29,648 nucleotides of DNA, taken from NCBI GenBank assembly GCA_964390555.1, contig CAYMJU010000135.1, positions 1 to 29,648 of the forward strand, written 5' to 3'. The DNA comes from CAVTWS01 sp964390555 (lineage in GTDB: Bacteria > Actinomycetota > Acidimicrobiia > Acidimicrobiales > SHLQ01). The stretch's first letter is position 1. Every line of letters begins with the position of its first letter. Shown here piece after piece: positions 15,383-22,504 of the stretch. The position numbers and the translations under genes are program-made. Below the pieces are notes generated by a model that had not been told where the DNA came from, searched no databases, and saw nothing but the letters and a program-made list of their open reading frames with translations.

Positions 15383-15854
15383 AGCGATCGAGGACGGCGA
15401 GGGTCTCGTCGATGGGCGGGATGTCGGTCTGATGGGTTCCGACCTGGTTGTAGAGCACACGGCCCTCACCGTCGATCACGAACTGAGCGGGGCGCTGACC
15501 GAGGGACCGGAGCTTGCTCAAGACGTCGTAACGGTCGTACACCTCGTGGTCGTCGTCGACCGCTATGGCGAACGGGAACTCGCCGTGCTTGGCGACGTAC
15601 TTGTCGGCATCGTTGCCCATACCGCCTGGAGCAACCGCGACCACCACGGCCCCCCTGGCTACGAACTCGGCGTGGCGCTCACGCAACTGCGTGAGAAGCG
15701 TCCGGCAGTGCGGTCAGAGGAAACCCCGTAGGAACACCAGTACCACCGGCTGCGGGCGCAACGAGCTGAGCGTGAGGTCCGCGCCGCCGACCGTGGGCAG
15801 CGTGAAGTCGGGGGCGTCGGACCCGAGAGCGACGGTCGAGCTGTCGACGAGCAT
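15381..15854 (-). CDS. Peroxiredoxin-like selenoprotein with TGA (Sec) at the active site
   Basis: Read with TGA at 15716-15714 as selenocysteine, this is a 157-residue AhpC/TSA-fold protein. The N-terminus has GSDAPDFTLPTVGG, then VVLVFLRGFL-U-PHC with Sec47 and Cys50, aligning with the RGxWCPxC active site of peroxiredoxin-like proteins. After the TGA the frame continues without a break through FPFAIAVDDDHEVYDRYDV and RPAQFVIDGEGRVLYNQVG, typical of the family. A hairpin follows at a SECIS-like distance. It should reduce peroxides or disulfides in the cytosol. The ATG starts 4 nt after the MFS stop, so the two are co-transcribed. A conventional gene caller would truncate it to about 100 residues starting after the TGA. 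A nonsense mutation is the alternative. Confidence 0.8.
15678..15695 (-). promoter_or_regulatory. Candidate bacterial SECIS hairpin
   Basis: On the mRNA, CTCACGC and GCGTGAG form a perfect 7-bp stem with an AGUU loop. The loop begins 26 nt after the UGA and has G at its second position followed by U. This agrees with the general bacterial SECIS rule of a G in the first two loop bases, 16-37 nt after UGA. Unpaired Us flank the stem base. The hairpin lies inside coding sequence, as bacterial SECIS elements do. Confidence 0.68.
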
Positions 15855-15858
15855 GCAC

Positions 15859-17112
15859 TCACGCTACTGCGCCAGCCGGAGCGACGGAGTCGTCGGGTTC
15901 GGGCGCAACCGGGCGGAGCAGCTCGGGCGCCCGCCACCGCGCGATCGCCACACACGCCACCATCACGGCTGCGACCGAGCAGAACGCCACCATCGGCCCG
16001 GCCGCGTCGTACACCACGGTGCCGCCGCCCGCTACCAGGAACGACACCAGCAAGCCGCAGGCGCTGAACAGGCCCTGGGCCGCCGCCACGTCGCCCTCGG
16101 CGGTGGAACGGGCGACCGCAACCTGATTCCCCGTCATGGTGAAGGTGTCGGCGATCGAGTGAACGAGCGCGAGGATCATCAACATCGTCAGCGCCGCAAT
16201 GTGCACGGGTGGGTTCTCCGGGACCGGGTCGAGGCGCATCTCACCCGCCGCGCCGTAGGCCACCATCGCCGCCGCCGCTATCAGGGTGGTCCGGGTCGAG
16301 AGCTGTAATGGGCCCATCCGCTGCGCGACCCGACCGCCGATCGGAGCAAGGAAGATCATGGGAATCGTGAACAGGCTCAGGGTGACGCCGATGAAGGTCG
16401 TGCCGGCGCCGAGGTCGCCGAGCAGCAGCGACCAGGTGGCCTCCCACAATCCGATGACCGCGAAGAACCCGGCGCCACACGCCAGGGAACCCTGGAACGT
16501 CGGGGTGGCGAGCAACTTACGGTTCACGCTGCGCGACGAATCGGCTCGCGCTGGCGGCGACTCGACGCGAAGCGCCAGCAGCGACATCGACGCGTAGGAC
16601 GCGGCGAGAATCACGAACGGCAGCCGGATCCAGCCCTCGACGAGCACCCCGGCGAGCGCGGGACCGACGACGAACCCCGCCATCTCGGCCGATGTCAGCA
16701 CGCCCATGTTGTGTCCCACCCGTTCGGGATCGCGCAGGATCACCACTCGGCGCAACACCGGACTCGCCGCTCCGGTGCCCAGCCCGACGAGGAGGCGCGA
16801 GCCCACGAACTGCCACACCTCGGTCGCCGTGAGCATCCACAACGACCCGGCTACTGCACACGCCATGCCGAACCTGAGCAGCCGGTGACCGTGGCCCCGG
16901 TCGGCGTATCGAGACAGGGTCGCCTGGGCGACGAACCCGGCCAGGAATCCCGACGCCGCGATCGCTCCGACCCCGGAATCGCTGAAGTCGAACTCGTCGC
17001 GGAGCTCGCCGAGCATGGTGAAGATGAAGCCGTAGCCCATCGACAGGCAGGCCGCCATGACGTAGAGCGGTCGGAGACTCGAGTCCCGGTCGGGCGAGGC
17101 GGCGGCAGGCAC
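15859..17112 (-). CDS. Major facilitator superfamily transporter
   Basis: This is a 417-residue inner-membrane protein with about 12 predicted hydrophobic segments in two halves of six. After the second helix there is a loop SRYADRGHGHRLLR matching the MFS motif A (D-R-x-G-x-R). Helix 5 has the GFVVGPALAGVLVEG segment (PESP-like motif C) seen in drug/H+ antiporters. Substrate is unknown; an efflux role is the family default. It uses a GTG start with a TATCGT -10 box 6 nt upstream, so the mRNA is probably leaderless. The selenoprotein gene follows 4 nt downstream, which may link export with peroxide defence. Confidence 0.9.
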   Translation of the reverse strand: MPAAASPDRDSSLRPLYVMAACLSMGYGFIFTMLGELRDEFDFSDSGVGAIAASGFLAGFVAQATLSRYADRGHGHRLLRFGMACAVAGSLWMLTATEVWQFVGSRLLVGLGTGAASPVLRRVVILRDPERVGHNMGVLTSAEMAGFVVGPALAGVLVEGWIRLPFVILAASYASMSLLALRVESPPARADSSRSVNRKLLATPTFQGSLACGAGFFAVIGLWEATWSLLLGDLGAGTTFIGVTLSLFTIPMIFLAPIGGRVAQRMGPLQLSTRTTLIAAAAMVAYGAAGEMRLDPVPENPPVHIAALTMLMILALVHSIADTFTMTGNQVAVARSTAEGDVAAAQGLFSACGLLVSFLVAGGGTVVYDAAGPMVAFCSVAAVMVACVAIARWRAPELLRPVAPEPDDSVAPAGAVA

Positions 17113-17118
17113 CCCTCG

Positions 17119-17124
17119 ACGATA
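17119..17124 (-). promoter_or_regulatory. Leaderless -10 box for the MFS gene
   Basis: TATCGT on the minus strand ends 6 nt before GTG 17112, so transcription would start at the start codon. Confidence 0.5.
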
Positions 17125-17169
17125 GCGAGGCCCGACGCCGTCGTCGTGCGAGTTGCGCGGGCAGCGAGC

Positions 17170-17175
17170 TACGGT
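17170..17175 (+). promoter_or_regulatory. -10 box for the LLM oxidoreductase gene
   Basis: TACGGT ends 8 nt before ATG 17184, and no ribosome site lies between them, which fits a leaderless mRNA divergent from the MFS promoter. Confidence 0.45.
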
Positions 17176-17183
17176 CGGCGCCC

Positions 17184-18287
17184 ATGAAGTTCGCCATGTT
17201 CTACGAGATTCCGGTCCCCAAGCCCTGGGATCGTGACAGCGAGTACCGCGCCTACCAAGAGACGATCGAACAGGTGAAGCTCGGCGACAAGATGGGGTTT
17301 CACTCTTTCTGGACGGTCGAGCACCATTTCCTCGACGAGTACTCGCACTGCTCGAACCCCGAAGTTCTCTATGGTCACATCGCGGCGGTCACCGAGAACC
17401 TGCGCATCGGCTACGGCGTGCGGCTGATGCCGAAGCCGTACAACCATCCGTTGCGGACCGCGGAGTCGGTGGCCGTGCTCGACCTCATCAGCAACGGCCG
17501 AGTCGAGTTCGGTACCGGACGGTCCTCGACGCGGGCCGAGCTCGAAGGCTTCGGCGTCGACCCGACCGAGACCCGCCAGATGTGGGAGGAAGCGATCCGC
17601 CACGTCGTCGGGGCGTGGACGAACGAGACCTACGCCATGGACGGCGTGTACTGGCAGTCCGCGCCGCGCCACGTCCATCCCAAGCCGCGCCAGGATCCCC
17701 ACCCGGCGATCTGGGCCGCCACGTCGAGCGTCGATGGACACTACGAGGTCGGCGTCCGCGGGCTCGGCTTGTTGTCGTTCACCGTTGGCCAACCGCCGGA
17801 GGACTTCGCGCCCCGGCTCGAGGCGTTCCGCCGTGGCCACGCCGACTGCACTGAGCCGCTCGGGAAGTTCGCCAACACCCAAGCGGCGACGTTCACGATG
17901 GTGCACTGCGCCGAGACCAACGACAAGGCTCGAGCCGACTCCGAGGAATCGTTCCTGTGGTACCCGAAGACGGCCGTGTGGCACATCGGGAGCCTCGCCG
18001 AGTGGATGAACGACGGGAACCAGGACCTCGGCAACTACGCCTACGCCGCCGAGGCGCTGGAGCGCCGCGAATCGGGCGCCATGTCGCATCTCACGATGGA
18101 CTACCTCTGGGACTCCGGGGCCGCAGTCGTCGGCGATCCCGACCGGTGCATCGAGATCGCCAAGCGCTACGAAGCCGTCGGGTGTGACTTGTTGTTCTGC
18201 CTGCTCAACCCGTACAGGATCCCGCACGAGGACGTGATGCGATCGATCGAGCTGCTGGGCAAACACGTGATCCCCGAGTTCGACTGA
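17184..18287 (+). CDS. LLM-class (luciferase-like) flavin or F420-dependent oxidoreductase
   Basis: This is a 367-residue TIM-barrel protein of the bacterial luciferase superfamily. It starts MKFAMFYEIPVPKPW and has FWTVEHHFLDEYSHCSNPEV (the EHHF region lining the flavin site), GYGVRLMPKPYNHPLRTAES and NGRVEFGTGRSSTRAELEGF, which bind the cofactor phosphate in this family. Members use FMN with O2 or coenzyme F420; actinobacteria contain many F420 forms, and sequence alone does not decide. The substrate is unknown. It is probably translated from a leaderless mRNA. A separate promoter follows before the next gene. Confidence 0.9.
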   Translation: MKFAMFYEIPVPKPWDRDSEYRAYQETIEQVKLGDKMGFHSFWTVEHHFLDEYSHCSNPEVLYGHIAAVTENLRIGYGVRLMPKPYNHPLRTAESVAVLDLISNGRVEFGTGRSSTRAELEGFGVDPTETRQMWEEAIRHVVGAWTNETYAMDGVYWQSAPRHVHPKPRQDPHPAIWAATSSVDGHYEVGVRGLGLLSFTVGQPPEDFAPRLEAFRRGHADCTEPLGKFANTQAATFTMVHCAETNDKARADSEESFLWYPKTAVWHIGSLAEWMNDGNQDLGNYAYAAEALERRESGAMSHLTMDYLWDSGAAVVGDPDRCIEIAKRYEAVGCDLLFCLLNPYRIPHEDVMRSIELLGKHVIPEFD

Positions 18288-18319
18288 AAGCGTGCCGCGC
18301 TCGCGCGAGCAGCGGCGCG

Positions 18320-18325
18320 TACGAT
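18320..18325 (+). promoter_or_regulatory. -10 box setting the start of the 18358 gene
   Basis: TACGAT fits TANNNT. A transcript from about 18332 would include the GAGGAG site at 18346-18351 and GTG 18358, but not the upstream in-frame GTG at 18292. Confidence 0.45.
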
Positions 18326-18357
18326 GGCCGCCGGGCGAGGGTCGCGAGGAGTTGTGG

Positions 18358-18981
18358 GTGCGGAACCCGGAGATCCGAGGATTCGTCGCCGTGCTGCTCG
18401 TGGCCGCCGCCATCGTGACCTTGGTCGTCAGACTCGACTACGACGACGATCCCGACGCGGCATCGGGGCCCACTACGACCGTCCCGGAGGCCACGACGAC
18501 AGCCGTGCCGACGGTCGAGGACACCGCCGACGCGCTGTGCGCTCTGGTCCTCGATCTCCGGGACGTGCTGTTCGACCGCCTCACCAACCCGGCGTTGCAG
18601 CCGACCGAGGATCTCCTGGCTATCTTCTACGCGGAGGCCGCGGCCTTGCCCCTGGGCTCGGCGTCGGCCGAGTACGCCGCGGCCTCTGACTTCTACCGTC
18701 GTTACGTCGAAGCCGCCGGGCCGTACGCGTTCGACCCGGAACGCATCGTCGTCGAGGCCCCCGAGGATGTGTACCTCAGCTGGCGGTCGCTCGTCACCGG
18801 TGAGGCATTGGGGGTCGAGGCCGCCAACGCGCAGGTGGGGTTCGCCTGTGGCGTGGCCATGCCGGCACCGCCCATCTTCGACCTCGACGCCCTCGAGGAT
18901 CTCGAGCGCGACTTCGAACGCGAGCGCGAGGATTTCCAGGAGGAGCTCGAGGAGCAGACCGACGGCTCGCCATTCGGCTGA
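18358..18981 (+). CDS. Single-pass membrane-anchored protein, unknown function
   Basis: This is a 207-residue protein with a short cytoplasmic N-terminus (VRNPEIRG), one membrane helix (about residues 8-28, FVAVLLVAAAIVTLVV) and an outside domain. A Thr/Pro-rich linker (PTTTVPEATTTAVPTVED) precedes a helical region of about 120 residues with two Cys (LCALVLDL and FACGVAMP), which could form a disulfide. The tail is a highly charged helix, LERDFEREREDFQEELEEQ, possibly a coiled coil. I recognise no family. GTG 18358 has a good GAGGAG site and fits the promoter; the alternative start at 18292 adds 22 residues. Confidence 0.65.
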   Translation: MRNPEIRGFVAVLLVAAAIVTLVVRLDYDDDPDAASGPTTTVPEATTTAVPTVEDTADALCALVLDLRDVLFDRLTNPALQPTEDLLAIFYAEAAALPLGSASAEYAAASDFYRRYVEAAGPYAFDPERIVVEAPEDVYLSWRSLVTGEALGVEAANAQVGFACGVAMPAPPIFDLDALEDLERDFEREREDFQEELEEQTDGSPFG

Positions 18982-18995
18982 TTTCTGGCGGTGTT

Positions 18996-19844
18996 CTACT
19001 CGGCGACCACCGGGTTCGTGAGCACACCGACGTCGGAGATGTCGATCTCGACGATGTCGCCTGGACGCAGCCAGATCTGCGGGTCTCTAGCCGAACCGAC
19101 ACCACCCGGGGTCCCCGTCGCGATGACGTCGCCCGGTTCGAGAGTCGTGAACGTGGAGCAGTAGGCGACGAGCGTCGGGATGTCGAATATCAGCAGGTCG
19201 GTGGTCGCGTCCTGGAAGACTTCACCGTTGACTCGCGTCTGCAAGCGCAGCGACGCGGGATCCGGTACATCGTCGCGGGTCACGAGCCATGGACCGAACG
19301 AGCCGGACCGGTCGAAGTTCTTTCCCGGCGTGAACTGCGACGTGTGGCGCTGGAAGTCGCGCACGCTGCCGTCCATGAAGCACGAGTAGCCGGCGATGTG
19401 CTCGAAGGCCCGTCCGGGTGCGATCGCCCGGCCCGGCTTGCCGATGATGATCGCCAGCTCGCCTTCGTAGTCGAGTTGCGAGCTGGCTCGGGGTTGGACG
19501 ATCGGGTGGCCGTGGCCGACCAGCGACGACGGGAACCGGGTGAACACCGTCGGGTTGGCGGTGTCGTGACCCCGGCCGGTCTCGGCCCGGTGGTCGTGGT
19601 AGTTGAGCCCGATGCAAAGGATGCGCCGCGGCGCGAGGACGGGCGGGAGGAGCGTGACCTCCTCCAAGCGCCGGCGGGGTGCCCCGGCAGCTGCCGCGGC
19701 CAGAAGGTCTAGACGGTCCGAAGCGAGGAGCCGCTCGATCGGATGGAACTCGGGCCCACAGTCGGCGATGACGGCACTAGCACCGTCGCCCTCAACGACG
19801 CCGACCGACGGGCCTTCGGGCCCCATGAACGTGACGATCCGCAC
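18996..19844 (-). CDS. Fumarylacetoacetate hydrolase family protein
   Basis: This is a 282-residue enzyme of the FAH superfamily, whose members cleave or decarboxylate acylpyruvates and 2-keto-4-pentenoate-type acids in aromatic and steroid ring degradation. Key segments are ILCIGLNYHDHRAETG, the metal-binding SQLDYEGELAIIIGKPGR (Glu cluster), GYSCFMDGSVRDFQ, and the end motif LEPGDVIATGTPGGVG. The GTG at 19844 follows a GAGGAG site embedded in the end of the acyl-CoA synthetase gene, 4 nt after its stop, so the two are coupled. The exact substrate cannot be read. Confidence 0.91.
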   Translation of the reverse strand: MRIVTFMGPEGPSVGVVEGDGASAVIADCGPEFHPIERLLASDRLDLLAAAAAGAPRRRLEEVTLLPPVLAPRRILCIGLNYHDHRAETGRGHDTANPTVFTRFPSSLVGHGHPIVQPRASSQLDYEGELAIIIGKPGRAIAPGRAFEHIAGYSCFMDGSVRDFQRHTSQFTPGKNFDRSGSFGPWLVTRDDVPDPASLRLQTRVNGEVFQDATTDLLIFDIPTLVAYCSTFTTLEPGDVIATGTPGGVGSARDPQIWLRPGDIVEIDISDVGVLTNPVVAE

Positions 19845-19848
19845 CGAC

Positions 19849-21537
19849 TCACTCCTCGAGCAGACCGGCGTCGTGCTCGCCGGTGATGGCACCTTTGACT
19901 ATCTTACCGGCGGCGTTTCGCGGCAACGGCTCCCGCCGTATCTCCCAGAGGCTCGGAACCTTGTAGGCGGCCAGCGTCTCGGCGCACCACGCCGCCAGCT
20001 CGTCCGGGTCGAGCGAGACACCCGCTTCGGGCACTACGACGGCCTTGACCTCCTGGCCGAGCTCGTCGTGGTCGACACCGATGACCGCCGACTCGTGAAC
20101 GCCGGGATGGGAGTCGAGGCGGTGCTCGATCTCGACCGGGTAGATGTTCTCGGCGGCGCGCAGGATCATGTCGCGAGCCCTGGAGTTGATGTAGAGCCAG
20201 CCGTCTTCGAACCGGCCGACGTCACCCATGGCCAGCCAACGACCGGGCTTGATCGCTGCGGCTGTCGCTTCGGGGTTCCGGAAGTAACCGAGCATCGTGT
20301 ATGGGCTGCGGACGTGGATTTCCCCCTCGACGCCTTCGGCGCACGGCGCGGCGTCGGCGTCGCGGATCTCGACTTGGAACGTGATGTTGACCCGGCCGCA
20401 CGACGTCGCCCGCTCGATGAAGTCCTTCCCCCCGATGTTGGTCGGCACGGCCACCGACTCGCTCGATCCGTACCCCATGCCGAAGGCCGGCGACGCGTTC
20501 GGGAACGCGTCGCGCAGACGCATCTGCAGGTCGGGGGCGAGCGGTGCGCCGCCGAAACCCATGTTGATCAGGCTCGATGTGTCGAAGTCGTGCAACCGAC
20601 CAGACGACAGCACCCGGGGACCCATCGACCCCATGGCCGTCCAGGTGGTGATGCGCTCGTCCTGGATCATGCGCAGCACGTCGACCGCGTCGAACGCGCC
20701 CCGACGGAACACGATCTTGCCGCCGAACAGCAGCGACGACAGGGTCATCCCGTGCAGACCCGAGACGTGGAACAGCGGTGAAGTGCCCAGCGTGACGTTT
20801 TGCTGCGCGGGCCGCGGCGGCATCGACTGCCCGAGCTTGGCCTGCAGCATCATTCGCTCGGCACCGCCGCACATCATCGCTTGCATGAACCCGATCAGAC
20901 CGCGATGCGACACGAGCGGGGCCTTGGGCCGGCCGGTCGTGCCGCTCGTGAACTGGATGAGCGCGGCGTCGTCCTCGTCGATGGGTACGTCGGGAAGATC
21001 GACGCCGGGCGCATGGGACACGAGGTCCGCGAAACCGGTTTCGATCTCGACGACCGCCAGCCCGGGACGTCCGACCCGTTCCAAGCGACGATGATCGGCG
21101 ATGAGCACCGCGGGCTCGGTCAGCTCGAGACCGTGCGCGATCTCGTCGGGGGTCCACCAGCCGTTGAACGCCGTGCCGATGGCGCCGAGGCTCACCGCCG
21201 CGAAGTAGGCCACGATCCACTCCGGGCAGTTGGCGGCGAGGATGGCGACACGGTTTCCGTGCCCAACGCCGTAGCGGTCGCGGAGCGCGGCGCTGACCGA
21301 CGCCACCTGGTCGACGAACTGTGTGAACGTGATCCGCTGGTCGCCAAGGACCAGGAACTCGGCGTCGCCGAACTTCCGGGCATCCGCGACCCATTCCCGC
21401 AACGAGCGGGACCGGTTCTTGAACACTTCCATCTGCTCGCCCAGCACGTCCTCAACCGCGGTCTCGAAGAACCCGTCCGGTCCGGACATCTCGGCGCGCA
21501 ACTGGGCCCGAAGCTCGTCGATGTCGCTACCTGTCAC
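19849..21537 (-). CDS. AMP-forming acyl-CoA synthetase (ANL superfamily)
   Basis: This is an enzyme of about 562 residues that activates a carboxylic acid to acyl-AMP and then acyl-CoA. Adenylation motifs are intact: IQFTSGTTGRPKAPLVSH (A3 P-loop), GYGSSES (A5), AMGDVGRFEDGWLYINSRARDM (A7-A8) and PRNAAGKIVKG (A10 lysine). FNGWWTP and SPLFHVSGLHG resemble long-chain or cyclohexanecarboxylate-type ligases. It is probably cytosolic and is coupled with the FAH gene downstream. GTG 21537 is preferred; GTG 21555 is also in frame and adds six residues, and neither has a good ribosome site. Confidence 0.9.
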   Translation of the reverse strand: MTGSDIDELRAQLRAEMSGPDGFFETAVEDVLGEQMEVFKNRSRSLREWVADARKFGDAEFLVLGDQRITFTQFVDQVASVSAALRDRYGVGHGNRVAILAANCPEWIVAYFAAVSLGAIGTAFNGWWTPDEIAHGLELTEPAVLIADHRRLERVGRPGLAVVEIETGFADLVSHAPGVDLPDVPIDEDDAALIQFTSGTTGRPKAPLVSHRGLIGFMQAMMCGGAERMMLQAKLGQSMPPRPAQQNVTLGTSPLFHVSGLHGMTLSSLLFGGKIVFRRGAFDAVDVLRMIQDERITTWTAMGSMGPRVLSSGRLHDFDTSSLINMGFGGAPLAPDLQMRLRDAFPNASPAFGMGYGSSESVAVPTNIGGKDFIERATSCGRVNITFQVEIRDADAAPCAEGVEGEIHVRSPYTMLGYFRNPEATAAAIKPGRWLAMGDVGRFEDGWLYINSRARDMILRAAENIYPVEIEHRLDSHPGVHESAVIGVDHDELGQEVKAVVVPEAGVSLDPDELAAWCAETLAAYKVPSLWEIRREPLPRNAAGKIVKGAITGEHDAGLLEE

Positions 21538-21593
21538 CCGGCTAGCGTGCCCCACCGACGCACCCCCGATCCACTCGCCACCCCACCCCTCTC

Positions 21594-21649
21594 GGCGAAT
21601 AACGCGAATTCGCCTACCGCATGGGTGGCTGAATGCGCGTTATTCGCCG
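21594..21649. repeat. Palindromic repeat, copy 1
   Basis: Perfect 13-nt arms GGCGAATAACGCG (21594-21606) and CGCGTTATTCGCC (21636-21648) enclose a partly complementary middle, giving a hairpin of about 55 nt. Copy 2 at 22436-22489 matches it over 54 nt with three differences, in the same orientation, exactly 840 bp downstream. This copy sits in the divergent region before the SCO6745-like gene. Confidence 0.85.
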
Positions 21650-21662
21650 GGCTGTGGCCGAC

Positions 21663-21668
21663 TAGCGT
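21663..21668 (+). promoter_or_regulatory. -10 box of the SCO6745-like gene
   Basis: TAGCGT fits TANNNT; a leader of about 27 nt with a GGAGG site precedes ATG 21702. The box starts 14 bp after the palindromic repeat, which therefore covers the -35 area. Confidence 0.4.
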
Positions 21669-21701
21669 TGCTGGCCGACCCGCCAGCGATCCGGAGGCCA
21701 G

Positions 21702-22442
21702 ATGAACCCGCTCGATACCGCCACGGCGCTCGCCGCTCCCGTCGGGGCGCTCGGCGGCAAGTTCATGCTCGATCCGGCGACGTTCGCACGCGGCGCCGAG
21801 ATCGGCTTCCCGCCCGGGTTCGAGTACTACGCCCTCGGTCGGTTGGGCGTGCTCGGCGATGTCGATCCCGTCGTCGTGGCGGCGAGCGCCGTGATGTTCG
21901 AGCCCGGCCTGGTTGCCAACCTGTGGACCAAAGGCCGTTCGTTCGGCGAACCCGCAGCGACCGCCGCCCACTACGCCACGTCGTGCCAGGCTTGGGGCCG
22001 CGAACACCTGACCGGCCAACCCGGCCTCGATCGGCTCGCTGAGCTTCTGGAGCAGGTGGTCGCCGCCGCTCCGACCGCCGGGCTCCCCCTCTTCGCCGGG
22101 TGGAAGGCGATGCCGCGCCCAGCCGACGCCGCGGGCGCCACTTACCAGTTGCTGCACACGCTTCGCGAGTACCGGTTCGAGGTTCACTGCATCGCGATAC
22201 TGGCCGAAGGCCTGGCGCCGCTCGAAGCGGTGCTCGCCGGCCCGGGCGGCGAGGCCAACGCCAAGATGTTCGGCTGGACCGTGCCTTATCCGGACATCAC
22301 CGACGAGATCCGCGCCCGCCGCGCCGCCGCCGAAGACCGTACGAACGCCCTCTGTGCCGTCGCCTACGAATCCCTCACCGACGCTGAGCGCACCGAGCTC
22401 GTCGACCTCGTCACCAACCTCCGCGCCCACGTGATCGAATAA
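21702..22442 (+). CDS. SCO6745-like actinobacterial protein, unknown function
   Basis: This is a 246-residue all-helical cytosolic protein resembling the SCO6745 family, common in actinobacteria and of unknown biochemistry. Typical segments are PVGALGGKFMLDPATFARG, GFPPGFEYYALGRLGVLGD, LWTKGRSFGEPAATAAHYA, and near the C-terminus LREYRFEVHCIAILAEGL with GGEANAKMFGWTVPYPD. A GGAGG site precedes the ATG. The last codons and the TAA stop lie inside palindromic repeat copy 2, and copy 1 lies before the promoter, so the whole transcription unit is bracketed by direct copies of one element. The family call comes from memory of sequence patterns. Confidence 0.75.
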   Translation: MNPLDTATALAAPVGALGGKFMLDPATFARGAEIGFPPGFEYYALGRLGVLGDVDPVVVAASAVMFEPGLVANLWTKGRSFGEPAATAAHYATSCQAWGREHLTGQPGLDRLAELLEQVVAAAPTAGLPLFAGWKAMPRPADAAGATYQLLHTLREYRFEVHCIAILAEGLAPLEAVLAGPGGEANAKMFGWTVPYPDITDEIRARRAAAEDRTNALCAVAYESLTDAERTELVDLVTNLRAHVIE

Positions 22443-22489
22443 CGCGAATTCGCCTACCTCCTGGGTGGCTGAATGCGCGTTGTTCGCCG
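22436..22489. repeat. Palindromic repeat, copy 2
   Basis: This is the second copy of the 54-nt element, differing from copy 1 at three positions. It overlaps the end of the SCO6745-like gene and supplies its TAA stop. It is directly followed by a second small hairpin, TTCGCC-GAA-GGCGAA (22483-22497). Its location between convergent genes would suit a bidirectional terminator. Confidence 0.85.
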
Positions 22490-22504
22490 AAGGCGAAGGG
22501 GGTC

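Noticed and set aside
15381..15686. A stand-alone 101-residue gene starting after the TGA
   Set aside because: It would begin after the active site and lack the first strands of the fold, while the missing half lies directly upstream in the same frame.
15714..15716. Peroxiredoxin-like gene as a pseudogene with one nonsense mutation
   Set aside because: This remains possible, but the stop is specifically TGA, sits exactly at the catalytic Cys position, is followed by a SECIS-like hairpin, and the remaining sequence shows no decay.
21594..22489. The two palindromes as integron attC sites flanking a cassette
   Set aside because: The core triplets do not fit: the arms read GAATAAC and GTTATTC, not RYYYAAC and GTTRRRY, and no integrase gene is present.
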